Notes: generated from the letters alone by a model not told the origin. 64,000 nt of DNA from Lasioglossum baleicum (GCF_051020765.1 NC_134932.1:7440001-7504000), one strand, 5' to 3'. Positions 50,543 to 63,136 are shown, counted from the stretch's first letter. Numbers and translations: made by a program.

Positions 50543-51559
50543 GACTAAAACAAGTTGCCATTAATTATAAAATTAAAAAACAATGCCAAACATCTGGCAC
50601 GAATTGTTTATTCTATTTCTTATAGGCTCGAAACTCAAGGAACTATAGATACAAAAGATAATTACAAAATATGCAAAGAATAAGTAATACATCTGGTACG
50701 AATTGTTTATATTCTATTTCTAGGCTCAAAACTCAAGAAACTATAGATACAAACGATAATTACAAAATGTGCAAAGAATGAGTAATGCTTGTTGCTAGAA
50801 AAATAAAAAATATTGAAAATCGTAAACATAGTGTGTACAACAATACCAAACTTATTAACTGAATATCTTACATACGTGTGTAATATTGGTGAAACGATTG
50901 TTCGGTTTTAATATACTCAAAACCTCACTTAACAATTATAGGTTATATTTCTAATTCTAAGTAGTGCAATTCGAAATTTGAAATTATACTTGCATTAAAA
51001 GGATTTATTCAAACAAATGACGCAGAGAAGTCGGATTACTCACATTTAAATGGTAATTAAAGGGAAAAATGTTTGACTACTATACTGTCGAATATTTTAC
51101 AGTAAACTTCGACATTTCACATAGATGAATGAAGAAATAATCTGTTGCTACAACCTTCATTGTAGTAATCCATGTGACGTATATTGTTGTTACCTTGGAA
51201 ACGACTCTACGCCGTACGAATCGCAGGGGTGTATACATGAAACTATATACCCGAACAATGCTTCTCGAATACTAGTTTCTATAATAAATATGGAAAAATT
51301 ATACGATCGATACTACTCTTAACAAATCTCATGTAAAAATCTACATAGCTTGAAGATATGAAAGTAAAAACGGTAAATAGAAATAAAAAAGGATTTGCAC
51401 ACATCATTTCTTATGTTGTGTACAGTACCGTATGTACGTGCATATAATTGTAGACAACTTCATAGCGATTCGACGGAGGGAGTAACTCCGAAATCGAAGG
51501 ATTTCATTAGTTGTTTTACTCAAGTGACTTATTCTGATTTTGGTCAAAGTTTGGAAAAA
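50543..51559. other. Divergent promoter region of Hakai and Ctl1
   Basis: 1.0 kb, half of it taken by the ~100-bp tandem duplication and AT-rich spacer. The open frame upstream of 51560 is taken as Ctl1 5' UTR. Confidence 0.5.
50591..50789. repeat. Tandem duplication of a ~100-bp unit
   Basis: Two adjacent copies of about 100 bases start CATCTGGCACGAATTGTTTA (50591) and CATCTGGTACGAATTGTTTA (50690). They share GAACTATAGATACAAA-type sequence with small differences. They lie upstream of Hakai in the Hakai/Ctl1 divergent region. Confidence 0.75.
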
Positions 51560-54500
51560 ATGTCTTGTTGTTCAGGTGACGACGATGAGGAACAACGACC
51601 TGATCCAACACGTGTACGAGAATGCACGGATATTTTCTGGCTTTGTTGCTTTATAGCATTTTGGTTTTTTATGGTATGTAAATTTTAGTACATTAATTTG
51701 ATGATCTCAACAAGTCTGATCGTTAACACTAAACCTAGCGAACTCTAGAGTAGCCGATACATGATGCCTTATAAAAATAACAAGATTAAATTTATTTGAA
51801 CTTTGTGCGGTTCATATTATAATATCTCTGTTATTGAATGTATTTATTTAATCATTTACTTAATTATTTATTTAATCATGTGACCGGTGGTGGTAGTGTT
51901 AAAGATTTTCAAGAATCCGTTTAGATAAGTTTTCTTTCTTCAAATACATATCATTAGAAGCGTGTTGTTTAAGTTTTCACTATATTCATTATTCTACCTA
52001 AACAGTTGGATCTGTTGAATAAAATTTCAATGTTTTTAATAATTTGTTGTTCTGTTTACATAGATATTAATAGCAGCATTCGCTCTTGTATATGGCAGTC
52101 CTTTGAGACTCATAAATGGGTACGACAGTTTCGGAAACACTTGCGGTATGAAAAATAATCCAAAGTTCGGTAGCATGGAGCTTTCTGGACAAGATACTAG
52201 CGACAAACCGTTTGTATTAGCATTCAATTCTCATATTGTACATGCTGAATTATTAATTGTATATAAACTTAATGCTATCTACTAATATTATTATTTTAGA
52301 TACCTGTTCTTTTTAGACATATCCAATGTCTCGCAGTCTTTAAAGATTTGTGTGAAAAAGTGTCCGGATAGACAAATGACAACGATGAATGATATATGTA
52401 AATTTTATGAGGAAACAGGATCACAACTTTGTCACGATAAACCAGGAAACGATTTTAGTGCCTGTAGTAATGGAAACAAAGAGAATAAAACAGGGTCTTG
52501 CCCTGGACTTCCAGTATATAACAGTATACCTGTTCTTAATCGTTGTATTCCAAAAGTAATTAAGGAAGCAGGAGAAACTATAGTTGCGAATTTGTATGGT
52601 CTAATTAATTCGTGGGATATTATAGAACAGATATTGGGAGATTTGTATAAAACATGGAGAGAGATTCTAGCTTTATCGTTCTTGGCTTTTGGTATGTTCT
52701 ATGACCATCTCATAACTTAAAATTCGGTTTCATACCATATATAACACAGTCAAATATTATATACAAATCTGTTTCAGTTTTGTCTCTTTTCATGATTGCC
52801 ATCTTCCATTTATTGGCATCTATTGTAACATGGATTGTAATTGTTCTTGTCAGTATTGCAACCATAGGTAAGTTACATGAGTAAAATATATAATAAGCAG
52901 ATAGATGGTTTATGTTTAGTTTACATGTTGTATAAAAAATTTTACTACTTATTCAGGAAAAATTGAAAGGAGAAATTATATTGTCTGTCCCGTAATTTTT
53001 CAAGAAACTATTTCATTTGAAATAATAAAGTTTGCAATTAACAAGTTAGTGAAGTACAAAATAAAAACATTTGTCCCTGTATAGAATGTGATTCATGGAG
53101 TTGATTAGAAAACTGGATGTTGCATTAATAATGTGGAATTATGATTTTATTGTAAACACTTTATTTTATGTTAAATTTTAAAGTGTTATTAAACATTGCT
53201 TTGTTTATAATCCGCTTATTGAATTATTACAGCCGGTACAGTTTTATTATGGTGGACATATATAGAAATTAAAAGAACTTTAGATAAAACTGATCAAAAT
53301 CAACTGCTCGAGGAATCGGTTAGAAATGAAAGAGCATTCCTAGTTTTCTCTATTGTTGCAACAATAATAACGGTGTGTAATTTTTAATCAGCTAAAAAAA
53401 GTACAATACAATAAGTTTACTTTCATTATTTACTGAAATATAATTATGTTTCTGTATTTCAGGTCATTCTGTTACTTCTATTGAGTATATTACGCAAACG
53501 TATTGGATTCATGACAGCATTATTCAGAGAAAGCGCAAAATGCTTGGCAGAACTGCCAGGTTTATTTTTCCAACCTCTGCTTACATTTAGTGCTCTAATA
53601 TTATTTTTCGCATTTTGGGTAACTGTAATCCTTTGTCTCGCAACTGCAAGTAAGTCGTTTAATCGTTCGAAAAAATTTTAAGATGATATGCCTAACATAC
53701 GCAATAATTACAGATTATCCTGGAACAAAATCTGTCCAAATGTATAAAAACCACATATTTGATCCCTTAAATTTGAGTTCAGTTGGAGAGAAGAGCGCCG
53801 TTATCGAAGAAAAGAAAATTGACTTCTCATTGGGTTCCTTTAAAAGTAATATATTATTAAATCCCTTAAATATCAGAATCATTACTATTTCAAAAATATT
53901 TCAGCTTTTACTCTGGTCGAGTACGTTGATCCGACTTGGGTGAAGTATATGTGGTGGGTGTATATCATAGGATTAATATGGACCTCTGAATTCATTATTT
54001 CTTGTCAAGACATGGTAATATCAGGAGCTGTTGCTCATTGGTATTTTAGGTAATAATATTTAAGTCGTGTACATTGCAAGATATAATTGTACGTATATGT
54101 ATGATCTGTATTTGTTATTTTAGAGGGAAAGATGCTAGTACATTTCCAGTATGCTCTGCTATGGGAAATTTAATTTATTACCATTTAGGCTCTGTAGCTT
54201 GTGGCTCATTCCTAATAACACTTTTCAAATTACCTCGTTTAATTTTGACATACCTGCACACTAAGTATATTTATTGTAAAACCTGTTTTTTGAAAAATTA
54301 TGCTCTTGTAGTGCAATTTATAATTTAAATTTTCTTATAGATTTAAGGCAAGCAAAGAAACTTCTCCATGCGCTCAGTGCGGTTTAAAGTGTTGCATTTG
54401 CTGCTTCTATTGTCTAGAGAAGTTTATTCGATACATGAACCATAATGCGTATACCGTTGTTGCTATAGAGGGGACACACTTTTGTAATGCTGCTAAAATT

Positions 54501-55051
54501 GTATGTTATAATTTCATCCACATATTTTATTCGTGTAAATTATTGCATATATTATTAATTGAAAATGTCGTATATTTCACTCGTTTGTTTTTTTTTTGTT
54601 TTAGGCATTTACAGCGCTCGTTAGTAATGCATTGCAAATAGCGGTAATAAATGGAGTAGGCGATTTTATCCTATTCCTGGGCAAATGTTTTGTCACAGCT
54701 GCAACTGGAAGTATTGGATTAATATTTATGAAACAAGATCCCAGATTGCATTTTTATGCTGCACCCATCTTTGTTATTTGCGTTTTTTCATTCTTCATTG
54801 CTCACAGCATTATTTCTCTTTATGAGGTATGGTGCATGAATACTTCGTACAAATTTATTATGCGTACTCGATATTTACAATTTTATATCTTCCGATAGAC
54901 GGTGATAGATACGCTGTTTCTCTGCATTTGCGAAGACAAAAATTTGAATGGTGATAATGGAAAATGGCGTCAATCAGCGCTAGCACAATTTGGTTCTAAT
55001 AATAATGCAAACGGACAACAATCTCAAGAATTAACACCAATGAATACATAA
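51560..55051 (+). CDS. Ctl1: Choline transporter-like protein 1 (SLC44A1 family), 12 exons
   Basis: Exons: 51560-51673, 52064-52209, 52300-52691, 52778-52867, 53233-53372, 53463-53649, 53714-53845, 53905-54049, 54124-54264, 54341-54500, 54605-54826 and 54899-55051. They sum to 2022 nt, 673 residues, close to human SLC44A1 at 657. The product is a plasma-membrane and mitochondrial choline importer supplying phosphatidylcholine synthesis. Visible family marks are CTDIFWL near the N-terminus, the LINGYDSFGNTCG loop, YLFFLD, a large Cys-containing extracellular loop in exon 3, GTVLLWW, VYIIGLIWTSEFIISCQ, a cytosolic Cys cluster (CGLKCCICC) and INGVGDFILFLGK. I chose the start at 51560 because it gives MSCCSGD before CTDI, parallel to the vertebrate MGCC start; an in-frame ATG at 51395 would add 55 residues without family character. 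All introns are GT-AG. Confidence 0.93.
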
Positions 55052-56852
55052 GTATCGACATTAAACACTCAGCATATTCCTCCGACGCTTTCACACATTT
55101 TTGAAAATATTTTATAACAGCTTTTTAATAATATTTCTACATTTTACGATTATAATCATTTTTATGCAATTTTAAATTATACATAAAGCCATAATAAGCA
55201 TACGCTTAGCTGCTTTTTCATAATTATATATATAATGCACTTTTAGCGATTGTATCCGAAAATTATACTGCCAGCTATCGTTACAAAACATTTTAGCTAT
55301 TGGAAAGCACAAATTTTACATGTCATTTTATCATATGTACATTCGTAATCCATTAAGATTCATTTTTTAAGTATCTACAAAAGTGTAGGTGTTATGACAC
55401 TACTACTTTATTGAATTGTAATACGACTGCATGATTTAATATTTTTTTAGAAGGATTTTCCATCAGAAAGATATTAATTCGTCAGAATATTTTATATCCA
55501 CTCTTTTCTATAATTAGTTATTACTTTTCTATAATTAATTATTACACAACATTCCTAATCTATACATTAGTGAAAATGCGGTTATGATATTGCTTATTTG
55601 TATATTTAACTATTGCTTAAGAAGCTAATAGGTCTTATGAAAACCCTACTCGTTGCCGTCACAATATAAAATCTATGTACAAAGAACAAATTTTAATCAT
55701 ATATTTTTTCTTGTCTTTAAATGTATATTTTACATATATTTTTGTAATACAATATTAAGAAAGTAAGTACTTTAGTCTATTGACCAAGAAAAAGACATTT
55801 TTCCATTTAGAATTTTTATCAGTATTTTTATTCGTAATATGTAATGCTACAATAGTAACAGAATTTTATATATAGTTTATATTACAATGCAGTTTTCTGT
55901 TGCATGTGTAAAGTATAGTTATGCGTTATTTGTTTACGTCTTAAAATATACTAAAAATTTGGAAAAGGTGCTTAAAATTTTAGTTCTAAAATCATCAAAC
56001 ATTGTTTCATTGTTTGTAAATCTTCCGACGATATACTCCATCATTGTGTCATGGTATTATATAATTCATAATACATGTAGATTCGTGCAGTACATTGTAT
56101 AAAATATATTGTTTCATCAAGTGTGCTTTTCAAATCAAGTACAAATGCATGCCAGGATAATTAATAAATGTTTGAAATGATTGATATTCACGATTTATAG
56201 ATAACTATAACATAATATAGGACATAGGTGATTTGAACGTTTTTGTTTAAATGTATTATTGTTTTCTTAAGACCAAAATGATATATGTATATAAATCAGA
56301 TATTGTTACTGTGAAACTTTTCCTATATGTAGATATAAGAAAAGGAATGGAACATTATTATATTTTTTGTAAAAAGTATACTGTATCACAATATAAAGAT
56401 TGTATAACGAAGAATGTTATTCTAAATTTGTATGACTTGAGCTGCCGTTTATAATCTATAAATATTGTACGCAATTTTTAAATTGCTCATAACACAATGT
56501 GCTTTTCTTAATCTAATTTACATATTGTAATAATGGTAAAAAAATAAAAATATACTGTTTATGACGTACTTAATAAAAACTTTATCAATATTCATCAGCA
56601 TAATACAAAATATTATAAATACATTGGGGCCCCGAGTTACGTCCTCCCAGTTTACATTGTTTCCCAGTTAAATATGATCTCTTGTATCATTTTTATACAT
56701 TTGAAATGAAATGTATTTCATAATCTAATAAATACATGTATACATGTATACACACACATACATAGGTGTCTATCCTATGTTCCCCCAACTTATATCGCCC
56801 ACTCTAGAACCAATTAGTACGTAACTCGTAGCTCTACTGTATAATTATTTCA
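55052..56852. other. Convergent 3' region of Ctl1 and BRX1
   Basis: 1.8 kb of AT-rich sequence, presumably 3' UTRs. AATAAA occurs on the plus strand at 56163. No gene recognised. Confidence 0.5.
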
Positions 56853-58106
56853 TTAATTTTTTGTTTTCTTCTTGAACCTCGTTTTCTTCTTGAAACTTGT
56901 TTTGCTCTTCAAACTGGTTTTCTTTACTTTATCTCCAATTTGTTTCGTAACTTTTTTCTTGAGTTTAATTTTTCTGGTTTTATTAATTTTTGTAGGTACA
57001 GTGGTTTCCATTGCTTTTGCTTCCTGTTCTTCTAGCTCTTTGGCTTTTACTAATGGATCGCCTTTAAATATCTCATCAATTGGGTTCAGAGAATACGATT
57101 CTTTTGGCTTACTAATTTCTTGAACCAACTTCTGTTCCACCTTGTTCATATATTTTCCAGCAGCTTTTTTATTTATAGATTGGCGAAACTGTAAAATAGA
57201 AATGGTAATGAATTTATTACAGTAAATATACTTATAATATTGGTATAGAAATAATTGCTGCAGCATATACCTTTGTTGGTGAAATGTAAGTAGGATTTTC
57301 CCAAAGTGCTTCTCCTCCAAAGCTTCCATTATATATTTTGATTGGATTTAGTACGAATCTTGGACCAATTTCAGCTAAACCACCGTCTTCAGTTAAAATT
57401 TGAAAATTTCTAAACCATATTCTATTGTCTAGCACAGTAAATGTATAAACATGGTCATAAAATGGTTGACTCTTAGGGTGATGGTTTGGCACACCAAATA
57501 TTTGAATAAATAATTCTTTTAAAAGATTATAATGTGGTTTACTGGCAAAATTTTCATCAAATGATAACAAGGGACGAGAACCCTTTAAACAATTTCCAGT
57601 CATTTTTAACTCTCCCATTGTATAGACTGTAATAAAAATATATTATTTTTAATAAAGCTTATATAATTTTGCAGTTTATGAAATTTTACAGTATGTTCTT
57701 AAGAATATTATACATACTATTCTCTACAAGAAATTTAGCGCTTGGTCCATCAGAGATATTAGAAAACCACATATAGAGATCCCTTTTTCTTCTGCCTTCG
57801 AATAATATTGTTTTATTACAATTTTTCATTTCACATATTTCATTTACAACTTGTAAATTTTTAGTGCGTTCCATTTTTGATTCAGGTCTGTGATGAGGCA
57901 TGAGAGTTTTCAAATCATCCATAAGATGACGATGTCTGTAACTGATTCCTCTAGTAGCGAAAACTAATACCCGCTGTTTGTTAATCCATTTCACCTAAAT
58001 AATCAAATAGAGCTACATTGGTGAACTGAATCACGTTTTGTTTAAATTAAATTTGTTGTATAACATAAAAATATTTTCAAACCTTCCTCAAAGGCGGTTC
58101 ATCCAT
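56853..58106 (-). CDS. BRX1: Ribosome biogenesis protein BRX1 (Brix domain), 4 exons
   Basis: Exons 58106-58083 (only eight codons, MDEPPLRK), 57994-57718, 57626-57271 and 57188-56853 join in frame into 330 residues; human BRX1 has 353. This is a nucleolar 60S-subunit assembly factor of the Brix/IMP4 superfamily that acts with partner factors in pre-60S particles. Brix-domain marks run from exon 2 through exon 3: KWINKQRVLVFATRGISYR, HLMDDLKTLMPH, EICEMKNCNKTILFE, GPSAKFLVEN, ELKMTGNCLKGSRPLLSF, LLKELFIQIFGVP, HPKSQPFYDHVYTF, DNRIWFRNFQI, EIGPRFVLNPIKIYNGSFGG. The C-terminus is Lys-rich with repeated KKKT units, typical of a nucleolar targeting or RNA-binding tail. The gene is convergent with Ctl1 and divergent from prenylcysteine oxidase. 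Confidence 0.94.
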
Positions 58107-58613
58107 ATTTCGTTTTTACTGTGAACCACACAGAATCAGCAATACAGTAATTGACACGTGGTAATAATTAAACAATAACTAATAAGCGATTCTTAGATTC
58201 TTTGATTCTCTCAAAGAGGATTAGAGGAATCCTCTTTGCTTTGATTCTTACACGTGCTTGACCGGCTTGGCATGGCCGATATTAGGGCGCATTCAGGCTG
58301 ATTCAGAATTCAGGCGCATTTCTACGGTGCAACCATGCAACCAATGGGAAAGAGAAGGCACGGTTTCAAGAGTTCCTTCCTAAGTTTTGTCCAGTTTTGT
58401 CCACGGTTTTGTCTCAATTGAGACAAATGAAATATATCTATTTATATAATGAATTTTGATATTGTTGGTTAGTCCAGGATGAAAAACATTTTCCAAGTTT
58501 GATTTTTTATTAGTTTCACAGGATTTTACAGACAATATTTGTGGAGTAAAACGACAGCAAAAGGATTACAACTGTACGAATACCATAACCCTCAAATTTC
58601 GCTACCGGTAACT

Positions 58614-58690
58614 ATCGATATAAAAGTAAATCGTCGATAGTTTTCGATAGTATGAGAACTGATGAGAACTGTCGATAACCATTGATAGTC
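58614..58690. promoter_or_regulatory. Cluster of TATCGATA/CGATAG motifs upstream of BRX1
   Basis: A perfect TATCGATA (58614-58621), the palindromic core of the DREF element known from Drosophila housekeeping promoters, is followed within 75 bases by four CGATAG, CGATAA or TGATAG variants. It lies about 500 bases upstream of the BRX1 start codon and next to the 860-bp transposon. Function is inferred from motif identity only. Confidence 0.4.
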
Positions 58691-58843
58691 CCTCGACCTC
58701 TTCTATATAAAAACAGAATAAAAATATATATAAATAGTTGATAGCACTGATATATGTATCAGTGGTTGATAGGGATTAGGGATACAAGTTACAAGTTGTA
58801 TCCCTACTCTTTGGCACTGGTGTAGATATTTCCGTCAAACTAT

Positions 58844-59703
58844 GGCCCCTACACGATCAATAATATTGTCAATATTAACGGCGGACCATATATTGATATA
58901 AATATTGATCGTCTATTTAGGAGCGTATTGAAGCGTCCTATCAACATTGACGGATATTGATAGAAAATTATATTTTCTGTCCACTTTTCTGAACCGTTTG
59001 AACGTCTATAGGAGGTTTATTGTCAATATTTCCTTCAATATCAGTTGCTTGTGAGTACGTGACGGCGCAACGTGAGGACGACGGCGAATTTCTCCGCTCC
59101 GTGAATCTACAATTGGGTGAAACAAAACAAATTTTCTATGACAGCGTTATTAGACTGAGGTAGCCCTGACAATTTTGTACCGAAAGATATTCCTAGAATT
59201 ACAAATCATGGTTCGAAATTTTGACAATAGGCCCGGTGCAGCCCGGTGCACCGGTATATGCCAGTGTAATGCACGAAACTGATGTCTCAGTATAAAGTGG
59301 TATAATATAAAGGTCCGTATGTGGTGTCCAAGGTGCTCCGAAATGACCGTTACGTCGACGGACACCAAATTTCGCAAATTCCGTACCGGGAAACTTGGGA
59401 GGCTGCGAATATGCGACGATGGCTTCCTTCCTAGGTCGATAGATTTTAAGTTAATATTATTCTTTGAATTACACGATACCATGCACTCTTTGAACCAGCG
59501 TCTATTTCTCTTTTTCTTTGATCTTTTTTGTTCGCACAGAACAAACTTCTGTTGAATGGTGTTGAAAACAGCACTGAAACAGCCCCAACCATGCACCACG
59601 AATATTTTTGCCAGAATGAGTATTGGTGAGAATATTGAAGCATATTGATGCGTGCTTCGATATTGACGCGAATATTGACAATATTATTGATTGTGTAGGG
59701 GCC
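58844..59703. mobile_element. 860-bp DNA transposon with 33-bp terminal inverted repeats
   Basis: Ends are GGCCCCTACACGATCAATAA (left) and the inverse of GGCCCCTACACAATCAATAA (right); the two 33-base termini differ at one position. The subterminal DNA repeats GATATTGA-type motifs. On the minus strand an open frame of 149 codons (59599-59150) with a basic KKRNRRWF segment may be decayed transposase, but I could not assign it. The flanks do not give a clean target duplication. It sits between BRX1 and prenylcysteine oxidase. Confidence 0.72.
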
Positions 59704-59951
59704 ACTTTATGTTTTAACCAGTTTAATAACATATTTGTATTTTAATTCGTGTGTTTTTTAACATGTGTAGATGCCTAAATACATTTACTAAAATAATTTA
59801 CAGAAATAAAATATAGCTCTGCATATATTCTGCAATACATAAATGACTTCTCTTACGCATAAAAATATATTTTTGAGAATATAAAGAAATATAATGAGAA
59901 TATATTCTCATTTAAATTATATTAACTCATATATAATATATAGAGTTATAA

Positions 59952-60010
59952 CAGAGAGGAAATTTAGTTGTAACTTATTGTAATCAGATTTCCTCTCTGG
60001 TTACAATAAG
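59952..60010. repeat. Interleaved inverted repeats upstream of prenylcysteine oxidase
   Basis: CAGAGAGGAAAT (59952-59963) pairs with ATTTCCTCTCTG (59988-59999), and CTTATTGTAA (59974-59983) pairs with TTACAATAAG (60001-60010). The arms alternate A-B-A'-B'. The outer pair is also flanked by GTTATAA and GTTACAA, so a tiny transposon remnant is possible. Confidence 0.6.
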
Positions 60011-60203
60011 TATTTTCCATCATTGTACAAATTAAAATACGAATGTATTAGGATATTATTTTAATCGTATACTTAAAATAATAATCTCATAGCAGACACA
60101 TGCTGAATAATAAAAGATAAGAAGAAACAGTAGATTTATCAGGACTGTGGGGAACATGTTAAGCAGTTTCCGAAAAACCATTCATATAAGATAATTGAGA
60201 AAT

Positions 60204-62234
60204 ATGGAACTTCGAATTATTTTTTCATTTATATTACTGTTGGAAAGTGTACTTTCTTTCGAAAATTGTAAACCTAATATAGGTAAGCAAAAATCCTTAC
60301 CTTTCAATTAAAATAAAGCAATTTCGATAATATAATTCAATCATTGTAAAATATTCTATATGTGATATTATATCTACTAACTCTGTTTTAGCAATTATTG
60401 GCGGAGGTATAGGAGGAGCATCGAGTTCCCATTTCCTTACAGAACTATTTGAAAGTAATCTTAGCATTGATTTGTATGAAGCAAAGACAATTGGTGGACG
60501 TTTAGCTACAGTACAAATTGATGAGAATGAGTTCGAAGCTGGTGGTGCAATCATACATCCTCAAAATAAATACATGCAAGAATTTGTTAAATTGCTTGGT
60601 ACATTATATTACATATAATTTTATATAACATTTTTCCTTGTCTTTATAATCGAATTATCTCTTTAGGTTTAGAACATAGAATCTCAACTGATGATAATAA
60701 AGTTGGCATTTGGAATGGTAATGAATTTGTCTTCGAAGAAAGCAATTGGGAAGTAATATCTTTCGCTAAACTGCTTTATAGATATGGTATTCAGCCATTT
60801 AGTCTTAACAGGTATGGTATATGTTACTGAAAACATTTTCAAAGGTGTACTAATCAATGTTACAATAATAGTTTTGATTTTCTTTCTAACAGATTTGTGC
60901 AGTCTATATTAAATGATTTTGCAAAGATATACGATGTGCAGAATTCTGGAGAATCATTTGAAAATGTTACCGGTTTGTTATCAGCCATGAATAATGGGTT
61001 TCCAAAATTATTACAAACATCGATAAAACATCATCTTTTAAATCTGGGTTATTCAGAACAAATGATAGATGAGCTTGTCAAGTCAACACTAGTCGTAAAT
61101 TATGGGCAAGATACCAGTGTTCATAGTTTTGTTGGTTCTGTATCTATAGCTGGAGCTGGTTTCAATTTGTGGTCCATAAAAGGAGGCAACAAAAAGGTTT
61201 TTCTTATTAATTGAGATGTTATACTTTTAAGTAACAATATAGAGACCAAATGGAATCATAAAGGCAGCTTTGTTTATGATCCATTTAGTGCTTACTATTT
61301 CATTATTATTTGTACTTTTAAGAATAATTAATATGTAGTTGGTATATTCCTTTTCTTAATTAGGTGCCTGAACATTTAATATATAGAAATAAGAATATAA
61401 ACATTATACCTTCTTATGTTGTAAAAATCATCAATGCCCCCCAAGAAAATGGTAGGCAATCATACGAAGTGCATTATCATAACAAAGGTATAGTATATCA
61501 TTAATTATTTCATAACATCTTAATCGTCACTTACTACATAATAATTTTGATTGCAGATAGTACAATTATAATGAAATCTATATACGACATTGTAATTGTT
61601 GCAACTCCACTTACCAGTGATCAACAATATCCCATTACTTTCGAAGGATTTCCAAATAACAATTTTCACGGTGCAGAAAAATATCATAGAACTATAGCTA
61701 CCTTTGTTAAAGCTGACTTGAAACCATATTATTTTGGTTCAGCAGAAGAAATAGATACTATTCTTAGTTGTGAGCCTAATAAGACGATAGTTAATTCTGT
61801 GGGAAGATTAAATTCTGTAGAGGGTCCAATAAAGGATAGTAAAGTTTGGAAAATCTTTAGTAATGCACCTTTAAAATCAGGAGTACTGAATGAAATGTTT
61901 TCAAATGTACGATACTTATAAAAATCGGACACAAAAGTAAATAATGAATATAGATATATTTTAATCATTTTCTTTTCAGATTGATGAAACAAAGGAAATT
62001 TCATGGAAGGCTTATCCTGAATACTCGACATATGTCCACGACGCAAAATTTAAATTGCACAATGCACTTTATCATGTGAATGCTATCGAATGGGCAGCTA
62101 GTGCAATGGAAATGAGTGCGATAGGTGGAAGAAATGTAGCAATTTTATCGCACAAAGATTTCTCTGAGAAATGTTACCGCAACGAGATTAACAAAGCTAC
62201 TATACATGCAAATACACCATCCATTGAATTGTAG
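60204..62234 (+). CDS. PCYOX1: Prenylcysteine oxidase (PCYOX1 family), 7 exons
   Basis: Exons 60204-60282, 60392-60598, 60667-60811, 60893-61196, 61364-61487, 61557-61906 and 61980-62234 join into 487 residues; human PCYOX1 has 505. This FAD-dependent thioether oxidase splits farnesyl- or geranylgeranyl-cysteine, released when prenylated proteins are degraded, into cysteine, a prenyl aldehyde and hydrogen peroxide; it is lysosomal or secreted. The N-terminus MELRIIFSFILLLESVLS is a clear signal peptide. Exon 2 begins the FAD Rossmann fold with AIIGGGIGGA, followed by DLYEAKTIGGRLA and the EAGGAIIHPQN segment. Exon 6 holds YDIVIVATPL. The C-terminal part includes NALYHVNAIEWAASAMEMSA, a conserved region of this family. 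The polyadenylation signal lies only four bases past the stop. Confidence 0.92.
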
Positions 62235-63136
62235 CACAATAAAGTAATATTGATGATTGATTGCACATGTAGATATCGTTATAATATCGTTATTATCCTA
62301 CTTACAAATATACTTTTTTTTACAAATTAACAAGAGTTGATTGTTGATGTATACAATTTATATTAATAAAACTATGAGATATATATGAGAAAAATTGAAT
62401 GAAGGATATCATCCATGAATACCATGCATTAATTTCGTTTATATCAATCACATTATATCAAATAATAATTACAATTTCAATACTCGATTATGAATTGCTA
62501 AATTTTTAATTTGGATTTAAATTTAAGGTGGATATTCAATTATTAATTAAAATTTACTTTATCAGGAAATAATGAGTATTGAATTTATAAATTCAATTTC
62601 GATTGGAAACCAATAATTAATTCTTCTTTTCGTCAACGATTAATATTTGCACAACGATACAGTATATGCATATATACATACGACACATACGAAATACATA
62701 TATATAAATATATATGTGAACACATTTACGAAAGTTTGTCAAACACGCGAATACATGTGTGATATGCGTATACATGTAATGTAACCGAACTCCAGACTCC
62801 AAACGAGCTTGTAAAAATGTGATAACAGTGAAACTACTATGATTAATCAAGTAGAAGACCGTATATCAGTATTATCAGTAGATTGTTACAAAGTCATTCG
62901 TACTATTTGTCATACCAACGCTATAACTTCTACCGTGAATCTAAAAACCTCCTAAAACATAACCTAAATATAGCGAATCTTCGGAGTAATTAGACGAAGA
63001 ACTGAAAATGTGATAACACCGGCGAGATAGCATTCGTCATCGTCCACGTATATACATATTTACGTGTATTTACGTGTAGTAATAAGTAATATTTGATTTG
63101 AAAGTAAGGTGTAATGCACCCTTTGTCTATGGTGTA
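62235..63136. other. Intergenic between PCYOX1 and SLC35E2-like
   Basis: 900 bases, AT-rich, with TA-rich simple sequence near 62685-62720. The right part is presumably the SLC35E2 promoter and 5' UTR. Confidence 0.5.
62238..62243 (+). promoter_or_regulatory. Polyadenylation signal of prenylcysteine oxidase
   Basis: AATAAA begins four bases after the TAG stop, which implies a very short 3' UTR if it is used. Confidence 0.55.

Noticed and set aside
59150..59599. 149-codon minus-strand frame as a cellular gene
   Set aside because: Lies wholly inside the inverted repeats of the 860-bp transposon; at most decayed transposase sequence.
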